Origin: an uncultured Porphyromonadaceae bacterium
GTDB taxonomy: Bacteria > Bacteroidota > Bacteroidia > Bacteroidales > Muribaculaceae
Reading direction: 5' to 3'
NCBI GenBank assembly: GCA_947175545.1
Contig: CAMWNI010000016.1
Coordinates: 1-43,739 of the forward strand
Length of the DNA stretch: 43,739 bases
The notes below the pieces were generated by a model. It did no database searches, was not told the origin of the DNA, and saw only the letters and a program-made list of their open reading frames with translations. Made by a program: the position numbers and the translations under genes. Positions 27,885-35,473 of this stretch are shown in pieces; the stretch's first letter is position 1; every line of letters begins with the position of its first letter.

Positions 27885-27901
27885 ATCTCTTTGAAAGAGA
27901 T
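27885..27901. repeat. Left inverted site of the putative invertible segment
   Basis: ATCTCTTTGAAAGAGAT, itself a palindrome around G27893. Its reverse complement matches the right site at 16 of 17 positions, including the central base. Confidence 0.7.
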
Positions 27902-28037
27902 TTGGATTTAATCTATTTGATTGATTACCTGATGCTTATTCAACAGTAAATTCGTTTTCCCTAAACAAGTGTAACAGTCACACTTCGTCAGAGGCATTTT
28001 TCAACGTCGTTTTTTATTAAGTTTATAAACTGAAATG

Positions 28038-28068
28038 TCTGATATTAAGAATTATTTTTGTATCTTTG
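28038..28068 (+). promoter_or_regulatory. Promoter inside the invertible segment
   Basis: TATCTTTG at 28061-28068, with TCTG (one mismatch to TTTG) at 28038-28041 and a 19-nt spacer. No CAAAnnTA (a minus-strand -7 box) exists between 27836 and 28081, so this is the only candidate promoter for the operon. Confidence 0.65.
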
Positions 28069-28081
28069 CGCTGTCATAAGC

Positions 28082-28098
28082 CTCTCTTTCAAAGAGAT
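28082..28098. repeat. Right inverted site of the putative invertible segment
   Basis: CTCTCTTTCAAAGAGAT, centred on C28090. In direct orientation it also shares the following TTGGAT with the left site, with only the central base differing across 22 bp. Confidence 0.7.
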
Positions 28099-28126
28099 TT
28101 GGATAATTGTTAAACAAAAAGGCATA

Positions 28127-28195
28127 ATGGATCGGCTCCAACTTTATAGGAGAAGAAATTATATAAGAATTTATACACTTTTGTTGTCATTTTAG
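28127..28195 (+). CDS. Possible 22-codon peptide on the OFF-orientation transcript
   Basis: ATG to TAG (MDRLQLYRRRN...), about 50 nt after the predicted start of the rightward promoter. Basic N-terminus and hydrophobic end. Too short to judge; listed because it would be transcribed only when the promoter points right. Confidence 0.15.
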   Translation: MDRLQLYRRRNYIRIYTLLLSF

Positions 28196-28251
28196 CCTCT
28201 CATTTGTCAAGTTTTTATTATTTAGGGAGTTGGATGGGTTATAAACAATTG

Positions 28252-28285
28252 AAGCCTCAATCTCCAATGGCGGAAACTGAGGCTT
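28252..28285 (-). terminator. Terminator-like hairpin after the recombinase gene
   Basis: AAGCCTCA (28252-28259) pairs with TGAGGCTT (28278-28285). A second hairpin, CTTTGC-ATTAG-GCAAAG, sits at 28301-28317, next to the recombinase stop. Together they may also stop the rightward promoter before it enters the recombinase gene antisense. Confidence 0.5.
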
Positions 28286-28319
28286 ATGCTAAAGGCTTTT
28301 CTTTGCATTAGGCAAAGCG

Positions 28320-29522
28320 CTAAAGCGATGAGAGAATTAGGGAGTTGGCACGGTCAACGACGGAGGTGTCGAGACTGGCGAGGTAGATTTGAGTGGTGGC
28401 TTCCGAATCGTGGCCCATGCCCTCGCTGATAACGCTTAGGGGGATGCCCTTGGCTTTGGCGGCTGAGGCCCAACTGTGGCGGGCAACGTAGAGGGTCAGC
28501 GGGATTGTAACGCCTACTTTCCCTGCTATCTTTTTCAGGTTGTGGTTGATGTTGTAGCCTGCGTTTCGGTAGGTGCATCGTTCGTTGGTACCGGGATTTT
28601 TGATTATTGGCAGCAGGTAATCAGTGCTGTTTTCGGGGTACTTGTCAAGAATCATCTGCATTTCCTTGGTCCATTCTATGATTAGCTGCTGACCTGTCTT
28701 GCGACGGCGATAAGAGACATAGCCGTTTTTGAGGTCTGATTTTCTTAGAAATGCCATATCAATGAAACTCATTCCTCTGAGATAGAAGCTCATCAGAAAC
28801 ATATCGCGGGCAAAGTCCAGCGATGGAGTCAGGAACAGGTCCAACGCCTTGATTTTCTTTATCAATACCAGAGGCAATGCACGCTTCACAGTCTTGTCAA
28901 CACCGGTATAGACGTGACGAAACGGATTGCGGTTCTCGATGACGTCATCTTCGACCGCCCGGTTATAGACCGCCCGGAGTATTCGTGTATAGAATGATAT
29001 GGTGTTGGGTGCGACTCCCCGCGTATGAAGCCATGCCTCATACGCCTCCATTATCTCCGAGGTGAGACTGTCAAGCATTATATCTTCACTCATTCTGAAC
29101 TTTTTGAAACTGTTGAGTGTGGACTTGTAGGTCTCGGAAGTCCTGACCTTGCCGTTCTGTTTTAGCTTGGCAATTATACTCTCCATAAAGTTGAACAGGG
29201 AGTATTCATGAGCATAGCGGTTGAACTCGTCGATTACATCATCGGCAGTATAAATCAGACCGTTTGCATGCAGTTTGCGAATAATCTTCGTTAACCGCTC
29301 CACATCCCAGCGGATGCGCTCGCGGATTGAGAGAATGAACGATTTGCGTTCACTTTTATGGGTGGTGGTCACCATTGAACGCGACTCGTCCCACTCCGAT
29401 GGGAACACTTTGTAATCGGAAAGGAGCTGTCGCACCTTCCTTTCGTGGATAATCTGATAATAGATTGTCCCCTCAATGTCAGCTACAGTCGAGGGTCGGA
29501 ACTTTACTTTTATCGAAGCCAT
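28320..29522 (-). CDS. Tyrosine site-specific recombinase (Bacteroidetes invertase type)
   Basis: 400 residues from the ATG at 29522; the frame extends 13 codons upstream to a weaker TTG start. Arm-binding domain about 1-95, SAM-like core-binding domain about 105-200, catalytic domain 210-400. Catalytic residues: R249 (YLRG), K275 (RRKTGQ), Y345-x2-R348 (LYVARHSW, tyrosine in place of the usual HxxR histidine), H371 (GMGHDS) and nucleophile Y380. Length and motifs match Tsr-type enzymes that invert nearby promoters in Bacteroides. Lying next to a segment bounded by inverted sites, it is the likely invertase. No phage or transfer genes are nearby. Confidence 0.85.
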   Translation of the reverse strand: MASIKVKFRPSTVADIEGTIYYQIIHERKVRQLLSDYKVFPSEWDESRSMVTTTHKSERKSFILSIRERIRWDVERLTKIIRKLHANGLIYTADDVIDEFNRYAHEYSLFNFMESIIAKLKQNGKVRTSETYKSTLNSFKKFRMSEDIMLDSLTSEIMEAYEAWLHTRGVAPNTISFYTRILRAVYNRAVEDDVIENRNPFRHVYTGVDKTVKRALPLVLIKKIKALDLFLTPSLDFARDMFLMSFYLRGMSFIDMAFLRKSDLKNGYVSYRRRKTGQQLIIEWTKEMQMILDKYPENSTDYLLPIIKNPGTNERCTYRNAGYNINHNLKKIAGKVGVTIPLTLYVARHSWASAAKAKGIPLSVISEGMGHDSEATTQIYLASLDTSVVDRANSLILSSL

Positions 29523-29560
29523 TTGTTTTTTGGATGTTTTGATGTGTCTATATCTCATCA

Positions 29561-29779
29561 ATGTCGCAACCCTCCGAACAGACCGGCATATATGATTTCG
29601 CTTTGGCCGTTCAGGAGCATAACAATGCTGAAATCTCGCTACTTGCAGGAAAGCGGGATTCTGACAAAATCGCGCAAAAAGTTGACGAAAACATATTTAC
29701 TGTACCTTTGCCATACACGTCGGTTGAAGAAGGCCTCAGGCGTGTTTTTCAACACATCGACGATAGCACGGCGCAGTAA
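29561..29779 (+). CDS. Small hypothetical protein
   Basis: 72 residues, soluble and mildly acidic (MSQPSEQTGIYDF...). It lies between the divergent recombinase gene and the converging pabA gene, filling a gap that otherwise holds nothing. No family recognised and no clear promoter seen, so it may be spurious or a remnant. Confidence 0.3.
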   Translation: MSQPSEQTGIYDFALAVQEHNNAEISLLAGKRDSDKIAQKVDENIFTVPLPYTSVEEGLRRVFQHIDDSTAQ

Positions 29780-29814
29780 GATAACACGACATGCGGATGG
29801 CCTCAATATTTTAT

Positions 29815-29860
29815 AAGGCCCCGTTCTATGGCATTAACAAATATTGGGGAACGGGGTCTT
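29815..29860. repeat. Palindromic repeat, copy A, and pabA terminator
   Basis: A 12-bp stem (29815-29826 with 29849-29860, one G-U pair) encloses TTAACAAATATTGGG. The core TTAACAAATATYGGGGAAC recurs at 34836. The pabA stop codon (29834-29836) falls inside the loop. On the minus strand the hairpin is followed by CCTTATAAAATATT, so it may also terminate pabA. Confidence 0.55.
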
Positions 29861-30478
29861 GGTCACACGTAAGTGTCGTAGTCTGACCACTTCTGTAAGA
29901 AAATTATGAAGCATGCGATCTCCACTCTCTGTCATGATACTTTCAGGATGAAACTGGAATCCGAAGAGTGGCAGCTCGCGGTGACGCAGTGCCATGACCA
30001 GACCCTCCTCGTCACGTGCCGTTATGAAAAGGGTGGCGGGAAAATTGTCGTCTGACACCACCCAGGAGTGATAGCGCCCTACATGGGTGGGCAGTCCGGC
30101 GCAGAAGCCTGTCAACGGATCGGAGGAATCAATATCAACGAGGCGTGTCACATGGCCGTGCTTCGGATTCTCCATATGTAGCAGCGTGCCGCCGAAATGT
30201 AGCGCGATTGCCTGACATCCGAGACATATTCCAAGCACCGGCATGCGGAGACATTCCGAGTGGCGGATAACTTCCATCAGCTGTCCTGCTTCGTGCGGGA
30301 GTCCGGGGCCGGGAGATAGAATCACGGCGTCAAATGCCTTGAGGTCTCCGCAGTCTATTTCGTCGTTTCTGACGATATGCCAGCGGATTTCCCAGCCGTA
30401 TTTAAGCATGCTCTTCTCAAGCAGGCCGATAATATTGTAGACGAAAGAGTCGTGATTATCTATTATCAGAAGATTCAT
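29834..30478 (-). CDS. pabA: Aminodeoxychorismate synthase glutaminase subunit (PabA/TrpG family)
   Basis: 214 residues, class I glutamine amidotransferase. Nucleophile C85 in GICLGCQA, H177 and E179 in FHPES, and the SPGPG oxyanion region at 55-59 are all present. It supplies ammonia to the chorismate-using partner. It is divergent from a pabB-pabC pair, and the partner carries the PabB-type lysine, so I favour p-aminobenzoate (folate) over tryptophan synthesis; PabA and TrpG cannot be separated on sequence alone, and some are shared. The last codons lie within a palindromic repeat. Confidence 0.85.
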   Translation of the reverse strand: MNLLIIDNHDSFVYNIIGLLEKSMLKYGWEIRWHIVRNDEIDCGDLKAFDAVILSPGPGLPHEAGQLMEVIRHSECLRMPVLGICLGCQAIALHFGGTLLHMENPKHGHVTRLVDIDSSDPLTGFCAGLPTHVGRYHSWVVSDDNFPATLFITARDEEGLVMALRHRELPLFGFQFHPESIMTESGDRMLHNFLTEVVRLRHLRVTKTPFPNIC

Positions 30479-30556
30479 AAAAACATTTTAAACAAGAACT
30501 GTTGTTTTATGGATTGTAAAATTAATGAAGAATTTTCGGACATGCAATCTTATTTG

Positions 30557-30564
30557 TAATTTTG
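30557..30564 (+). promoter_or_regulatory. -7 element for pabB
   Basis: TAATTTTG just 5 nt before the ATG at 30569, so the transcript would be almost leaderless; the -33 element is weak. Confidence 0.45.
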
Positions 30565-30568
30565 CGTC

Positions 30569-31567
30569 ATGAAATGTCAATTGTCTATCATTTCTTTTAC
30601 AGAATTAAAGAAGCGGATGAATGATCTGGGGCGTAGCCGCACCCCTTTCGTATGGGGTGTGGACTATGATCTCCGACGTGGATTTGTTGTTGACAATCCG
30701 CATTCTCCGGACTGCGGGATATTATGGGAGGTGCGTGGCCGTGGTAACTGCCCTGGCAGTCCGCAGCATGCTGAGGAGATTCCGCATATGCGTGTGGTTG
30801 CGTACCCGGAGAGATTTGTCTACGGCAGGATGTTTGACACTGTGATGGCCGGCCTGCGACGCGGTGATTCTTTTCTTGCCAACCTTACGGCCCGCACAGA
30901 GGTTGAGTGTCAGTGTGGCCTGGATACGATATTCCGGAATGCCCATGCTCCTTACAAGCTGCTACTGCCCGATGAGTTTGTCTGTTTCTCTCCAGAGCCG
31001 TTTGTTCGGATTTCAGCGAACAGGATATCCACATACCCGATGAAGGGGACTGCCGATGCGTCATTGCCGGATGCCGAATCTTCTCTAATGGAGAATTACA
31101 AGGAAAAGTGCGAGCATTATACAATTGTAGACCTTATGCGTAACGATTTGAATTCTGTATCGCGAAATGTGACAGTCGAGCGGTTCAGATATCTGGAGCG
31201 AATTGCGACATCGAGGGGAGTGATTTTTCAGACAAGTTCGGAGGTGACCGGCGTGCTTCCGGAGAGCAAAGAGTATGATTTCGGCGATATCATCCTGCCG
31301 ATGTTACCTGCCGGGAGCATCACCGGAGCGCCAAAGGAGGCTACCGTCACTCTGATTGGCCGCGCGGAATGCTCTCCTCGCGGATGGTATACGGGTGTGT
31401 TCGGTTATTTTGATGGCAAAGAGATGGAAAGCGCCGTCATGATTCGTTGCATTCAGCGCGGAGATGACGGGCGGATCTACTTCCACAGCGGAGGCGGCAT
31501 TACAGTCAACAGTAATTGTGAAGAGGAATATGAAGAACTGATTGCCAAAGTATATCTGACAAGATGA
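30569..31567 (+). CDS. pabB: Aminodeoxychorismate synthase component I
   Basis: 332 residues, chorismate-binding enzyme. PMKGT at 157-161 has the lysine (K159) typical of PabB, where TrpE has PIAGT; this assigns it to 4-amino-4-deoxychorismate synthesis. The signature LPAGSITGAPK is at 246-256. It is shorter than E. coli PabB (about 450), consistent with the reduced N-terminal half of many Bacteroidetes proteins. Its stop overlaps the next start (ATGA), so translation with pabC is coupled. Confidence 0.9.
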   Translation: MKCQLSIISFTELKKRMNDLGRSRTPFVWGVDYDLRRGFVVDNPHSPDCGILWEVRGRGNCPGSPQHAEEIPHMRVVAYPERFVYGRMFDTVMAGLRRGDSFLANLTARTEVECQCGLDTIFRNAHAPYKLLLPDEFVCFSPEPFVRISANRISTYPMKGTADASLPDAESSLMENYKEKCEHYTIVDLMRNDLNSVSRNVTVERFRYLERIATSRGVIFQTSSEVTGVLPESKEYDFGDIILPMLPAGSITGAPKEATVTLIGRAECSPRGWYTGVFGYFDGKEMESAVMIRCIQRGDDGRIYFHSGGGITVNSNCEEEYEELIAKVYLTR

Positions 31568-32202
31568 ACGATACAAGACCGGGTTTTATAGAAACGATAA
31601 GATGGAGCGAGGGAAGATATCATCTTCTTGACCTGCATTCGCGCCGTGTGGCAGAGACGCTTGAGGAAATGGGCTGGCCGCAGGTAGGAAATATACGGGA
31701 CTGGCTGCCCGACGTGCCGGATTGGCTGCGGAATATGACAGTCAAATGTCGTGTGCTGTATGGTTGCGGAGGTCCGGAGAGAGTGGAATTCGAGCCGTAC
31801 ACTGTCAGACGAGTCTGTTCCCTGCGCATGGTGGAGGGCGACAACCTGGACTATCATCTGAAATTTGCCGACCGCAGTCATCTGATGGCTCTGCGGAATC
31901 GTAGCATGGGGGCCGACGAGGTAATTGTCGTAAAGAACGGTTTTGTAACTGACACATCATATTCCAATCTCATTTTTCGAACAACCGATAGCTTTCTGAC
32001 GCCTGCGCAGCCTTTGTTGCGGGGTGTCATGCTCCGGCATCTTCTGGATCAAGGAAAAGTATCGTCGGTCGCTCTCAGGCCGGAAGATATATTGCCGGAA
32101 AATCGTTACGGAATAACCGAGGCATTTCTGATAAACGCCATGCTGCCTCCAGGTTCTGCCAATGGTGTGTCTGTCACTGACATAAAACCGATCCAATCTT
32201 GA
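31564..32202 (+). CDS. pabC: Class IV aminotransferase, 4-amino-4-deoxychorismate lyase-like
   Basis: 212 residues, PLP-dependent fold type IV. K100 in HLKFADR is the expected PLP lysine; VTDTSYSNLIF and GVMLRHLL are further family motifs. Next to pabB, the likely role is cleavage of aminodeoxychorismate to p-aminobenzoate and pyruvate. It is shorter than E. coli PabC (269), lacking part of the N-terminal domain, so a different class IV activity cannot be excluded. A palindromic hairpin follows 12 nt after the stop. Confidence 0.75.
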   Translation: MNDTRPGFIETIRWSEGRYHLLDLHSRRVAETLEEMGWPQVGNIRDWLPDVPDWLRNMTVKCRVLYGCGGPERVEFEPYTVRRVCSLRMVEGDNLDYHLKFADRSHLMALRNRSMGADEVIVVKNGFVTDTSYSNLIFRTTDSFLTPAQPLLRGVMLRHLLDQGKVSSVALRPEDILPENRYGITEAFLINAMLPPGSANGVSVTDIKPIQS

Positions 32203-32214
32203 CCATTAGCTAAT

Positions 32215-32237
32215 TTTTGCAAGTGCCACTTGCAAAA
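32215..32237 (+). terminator. Perfect palindrome after pabC
   Basis: TTTTGCAAGTG (32215-32225), one C, CACTTGCAAAA (32227-32237): 11-bp arms. It is 12 nt after the pabC stop. A T-run precedes and an A-run follows, so it could act on either strand. Confidence 0.45.
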
Positions 32238-32257
32238 TGGGAGGTCGGGATAAGTGA

Positions 32258-33826
32258 AGGCAAATCTGCATTGACCTCTACTCTAATATCAGATTAAGTG
32301 CCATTGGGGAAACACCCATGGCCCTGACTTTGAGAGGACATGCAAAATTCTTTGACAATCGGGAAGACATCTTTAACCGTTACATCATCAAGACCGGGCA
32401 GGAAATCTCTCCGAGCTACAACGCAAACCGTTATTTCCGCAACTATCCTACTCACAATGAAACATATCTCGCCTCAGCTGACTTTTCAAGGCACATGAAT
32501 CCCGGCATCATACATCTCATTTATGAATACAGCCGCTATGACGAGATAAAAACTTCCGAGGCATTCATGCTCCATCAAATTCCCGGATATACTGATTTCG
32601 GCACTTTGCCGTCGGTTTCGGAATATATGCCTACGTTCTCGCCGGAGGATAGTTACAGGAGCGACATTGATAATAATACCCACAAGATTACAGCTTCCTA
32701 CCGCGCTCAGCATCGCATCGGCGGGCGCTTCTTCAACATCACGGCCGCCGTGCCGTTGTTTATATACGCCCGACGTCTGCACTACGTCGGCCGGGGAGTG
32801 GACTGCATACGCCGACAGACCGACATTTTACCTGACGCAAGTCTGAGTCTGAAATACCATGCCGGCGATTCAAAGTCTTTCCAATGGTCCGTCGAGCCAA
32901 AAGTCAGATTCAACCAGAGGCCGGTGAACATGATGTATCTGATAGAGGCGACCAATAATACGGATCCACTCAATGTCTATCTCGGCAATCCCGACCTCAA
33001 AAATTTCAGCGAACTTAGCTCGTCGCTGACGTTCTCTGCTTCAAAACGTCAGATCAAGCATCAGATTGACGCTTCATTCACCAAGCAGTATAATTCGCTG
33101 GGACAGAGCTATACCTTCAATGCTGACAGCGGCGTCAGGACTTACCGCATGCAGAATGTCAACGGCAATTATAGCCTGAGCGGACACTATTTTTTCTTTA
33201 CGACTTTCGGGCCTATGAGCCGATTCCACATCACCAACAGAACCTCTGCCGGCTATAGCCGCAGCGTGGACTTTTCCGGTGTGAGAATTATCAATCGCGG
33301 GCCGGACGGCAATCCGCCATCAGGTTCTGCGACAGCCCCTCCGACACTGTCTCCGCCGTTAAGATCGGTCTACACTAATGCTCTGACCGAAGAGCTTAAA
33401 TTGGACTGGCTGATTGGCAAACAGCGTATATCGGCTCATGTCAATACCAGATATGACAAGTACACTTCAACCGACAGATTCTTCACGGCGCTTGACACAT
33501 GGACATGCACGGCCGGAGCGTCAGCAATCATCAATCTCCCATACGGATGGGGATTATCAACGGATTTCAACATGTTTATGCGCAGAGGATATGCCGATTC
33601 GCGTCTGAACACAACAGACCTCGTCTGGAACGCGCGCGTGACGAAATCAATATTAAGCGGATCCGTCATGTTTATTCTTGACGCTTACGACCTTCTGCGT
33701 CAGCTAAGCAACATCAGCTATACGGTTAACGCTCAGGCCCGCACCGAAACCGTCACAAATGTTATCCCATCATACCTACTGCTGCATCTCCGTTGGAACT
33801 TCAATAAACAGCCCAAACGAAACTAA
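32258..33826 (+). pseudogene. 5'-truncated outer-membrane beta-barrel (TonB-receptor-like) gene
   Basis: The frame is open from 32258 (first ATG 32318, 502 residues) to 33826. The sequence alternates as amphipathic beta strands and ends LLLHLRWNFNK, as in the OMP_b-brl_3 group of TonB-dependent-receptor-like proteins. Full-length members have about 800 residues with a signal peptide, a carboxypeptidase-like domain and a plug; all are missing, and no signal peptide is present. It is therefore most likely the C-terminal half of a broken gene that cannot be exported. No promoter or SusD-like partner seen. Confidence 0.65.
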
Positions 33827-33828
33827 TC

Positions 33829-34029
33829 TTATTTAGTCCAGTTCCATGTGTGCATATATTCTTTCAGTTCAGTTGAGGTCATGCTTAGTACTTTATAATA
33901 TTCCTTTTTTGTAGATAGCACCATTTCAGGAACAGTGTCTCCACTATTGATATATGTTCCGGTGAATATAACGACCCTTGAAACGGAACAGGCTGCTGAT
34001 CCCAATAAACCGTATGGGCCTTGGATTTG
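33829..34029 (-). pseudogene. C-terminal remnant of an unidentified gene
   Basis: An open frame of about 66 codons without a proper start, preceded by an in-frame TAA at 34032-34030 and ending ...TWNWTK-stop at 33829. Its composition (IFTGTYINSGDTVPEMV..., KEYYKVLSM) is that of a real protein C-terminus, but I do not recognise the family. It overlaps nothing else and lies tail to tail with the truncated beta-barrel gene, suggesting shared damage. Confidence 0.35.
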
Positions 34030-34041
34030 TTATCAAGTCAT

Positions 34042-34821
34042 ATGAACGGACTTGCATTAGGAATAATATTGCCCTTTCTGGGTACTACCCTCGGAGCTGC
34101 ATGCGTCTTTCTGATGAAAAAAGAAATTCCGCATCTCCTTCAGAAACTGCTGAACGGATTCGCCGCCGGCGTAATGGTCGCTGCAGCAGTCTGGTCACTG
34201 CTGATTCCCTCAATCGAAATGACCGGCCAGGAGGGCTTTCCAAGCGTCATGCCGGCAATTGTCGGCTTCCCCGCCGGCATCGGCTTTGTGTTATTGCTTG
34301 ACATCATCATTCCCCACCAGCACATTGACAGCCCGCTGAGCGAAGGTCCGCGCGTTCGCCTTTCGCGCACAACAAAGCTGGTATTCGCCGTCACACTTCA
34401 TAACGTCCCTGAAGGGATGGCCGTCGGCGTGGCCCTTGCCGCCGCCCTCGAACACAACGCCTACATGTCAATGGCCGGCGCCGTAGCTCTCTCCATTGGA
34501 ATCGCAATTCAGAACTTCCCGGAAGGAGCAATCGTTTCAATGCCTCTGCGCAACGCCGGCAACTCACGCCGCCGAGCCTTTGTCATGGGTTCTCTGAGCG
34601 GCATAGTCGAACCGCTCGGCACCGTCGTCACCATCCTGCTGGCCTCAATTATCCTGCCGGTCCTCCCTTACCTGCTTGCCTTTGCCGCCGGAGCCATGCT
34701 CTACGTAGTTGTAGAAGAACTAATACCCGAAACCCAGGAAGGCCGACACTCCAACATGGGAACCGTCGGCTTTGCCCTCGGGTTTGCCCTAATGATGGCT
34801 CTTGATGTCATACTTGGCTGA
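34042..34821 (+). CDS. ZIP-family divalent metal transporter
   Basis: 259 residues from the ATG at 34042; a TTG at 34021 would add seven residues. About eight membrane helices are visible. Helix 4 carries HNVPEGMAVG and helix 5 carries IQNFPEGAIVS, the paired metal-binding motifs of ZIP proteins (ZupT-like), which import zinc or other divalent cations into the cytoplasm. Length is normal. No promoter recognised. A palindromic repeat (copy B) follows the stop within 10 nt. Confidence 0.9.
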   Translation: MNGLALGIILPFLGTTLGAACVFLMKKEIPHLLQKLLNGFAAGVMVAAAVWSLLIPSIEMTGQEGFPSVMPAIVGFPAGIGFVLLLDIIIPHQHIDSPLSEGPRVRLSRTTKLVFAVTLHNVPEGMAVGVALAAALEHNAYMSMAGAVALSIGIAIQNFPEGAIVSMPLRNAGNSRRRAFVMGSLSGIVEPLGTVVTILLASIILPVLPYLLAFAAGAMLYVVVEELIPETQEGRHSNMGTVGFALGFALMMALDVILG

Positions 34822-34827
34822 CATCCG

Positions 34828-34859
34828 CCCCTGCGTTAACAAATATCGGGGAACAGGGG
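34828..34859. repeat. Palindromic repeat, copy B
   Basis: CCCCTG (34828-34833) pairs with CAGGGG (34854-34859). The interior repeats the 29834 element (TTAACAAATATCGGGGAAC, one base different). It lies just after the ZIP gene stop, as copy A lies at the end of pabA. Confidence 0.55.
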
Positions 34860-34876
34860 GGCTAACATTTTCGCAT

Positions 34877-35458
34877 TTACTTCTGGTTGCCTTCTAATAA
34901 AGTTTTAATTATCTGATTAATTTTCTCCAAGTCTTGTGGTAAGTACGTTGGCCTACAATATTGTGCATTAATCGTACGATCACGTTCCTCATTCTGATTT
35001 TCTGTCAAATTATCGTTTGGCCGGACAACGACATTACGAGACGAATGGCTTATTGTTCTGCAAATTGAATCTACTACAGATTCAATGGTTTTACATAGAG
35101 TAGGATCAACATTTAAACAATTACGATTTTCTTCCGATACCGGAGTTGCAGTGTCTTTGTCTGATTTAGGTTTAGCTTCTCCATTATTCGTACTTTCAAT
35201 ATTTGTATCACAAAATTTCTTTTTGCAATAGCATTTTATGCCCTTGCAAATGAGGATGATGACTGTAACTAATGAAACATTGGTCAGTATCCAGATAGAA
35301 ACCAAACATTCATTTAAAAGGATGTTGTTTTTAACCAAATGTATCAATAAATACATCCCTGAACATGTTAGATAGCCTAACACAAGAACAATCGCAAATA
35401 CTATACATGCTATGATGAAGTTACGATTAAAACCATGGTTGTTCGTCTTTTTTTCCAT
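34877..35458 (-). CDS. Small two-helix membrane protein (third gene of AT-rich operon)
   Basis: 193 residues, family not recognised. Two hydrophobic helices (about 13-36 and 54-72) are followed by a short Cys/Lys-rich stretch (CKGIKCYCKKKFC) and a polar tail likely in the cytoplasm, ending in a short helix. It begins 15 nt after the TPR-like gene and ends the operon. It may be the membrane-bound output or anchor of the two larger proteins; that is inference. Confidence 0.65.
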   Translation of the reverse strand: MEKKTNNHGFNRNFIIACIVFAIVLVLGYLTCSGMYLLIHLVKNNILLNECLVSIWILTNVSLVTVIILICKGIKCYCKKKFCDTNIESTNNGEAKPKSDKDTATPVSEENRNCLNVDPTLCKTIESVVDSICRTISHSSRNVVVRPNDNLTENQNEERDRTINAQYCRPTYLPQDLEKINQIIKTLLEGNQK

Positions 35459-35473
35459 ATTCGTTATATTCTG

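Larger units (their letters stand above)
27885..28098. promoter_or_regulatory. Putative invertible promoter segment, OFF orientation
   Basis: About 180 bp bounded by inverted 17-bp sites, upstream of the LRR/giant/B-repeat operon and next to a tyrosine recombinase gene. The only TAnnTTTG box inside (28061-28068) points right, away from the operon. After inversion its start point would fall just inside the left site, giving a leader of roughly 70 nt before the ATG at 27835. Local recombinase-driven promoter inversion is well established for Bacteroides surface loci; this instance is inferred from geometry. Confidence 0.65.
27836..28319. other. Regulatory intergenic region between surface operon and recombinase
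   Basis: 484 bp without a convincing gene. It holds the two inverted sites (27885 and 28082), a plus-strand promoter between them, a dyad AAGTGT-N7-ACACTT (27967-27985), a possible 22-codon frame (28127-28195), and terminator-like hairpins near the recombinase stop. The parts are listed separately. Confidence 0.7.

Noticed and set aside
27885-28104. Reading the two 22-bp sites as simple direct repeats (deletion scar or regulator sites)
   Set aside because: Not excluded, but the central base matches only in inverted orientation, and the promoter direction with the adjacent recombinase fits inversion better.
29445-29816. 123-codon plus-strand frame overlapping the recombinase start
   Set aside because: Its first part is antisense to the recombinase and the rest is a shadow of the 72-residue frame; no protein-like signal.
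30569-31567. Assignment of the chorismate enzyme as TrpE
   Set aside because: PMKGT has the PabB lysine, and the next gene is a PabC-like class IV aminotransferase; no trp genes are nearby.
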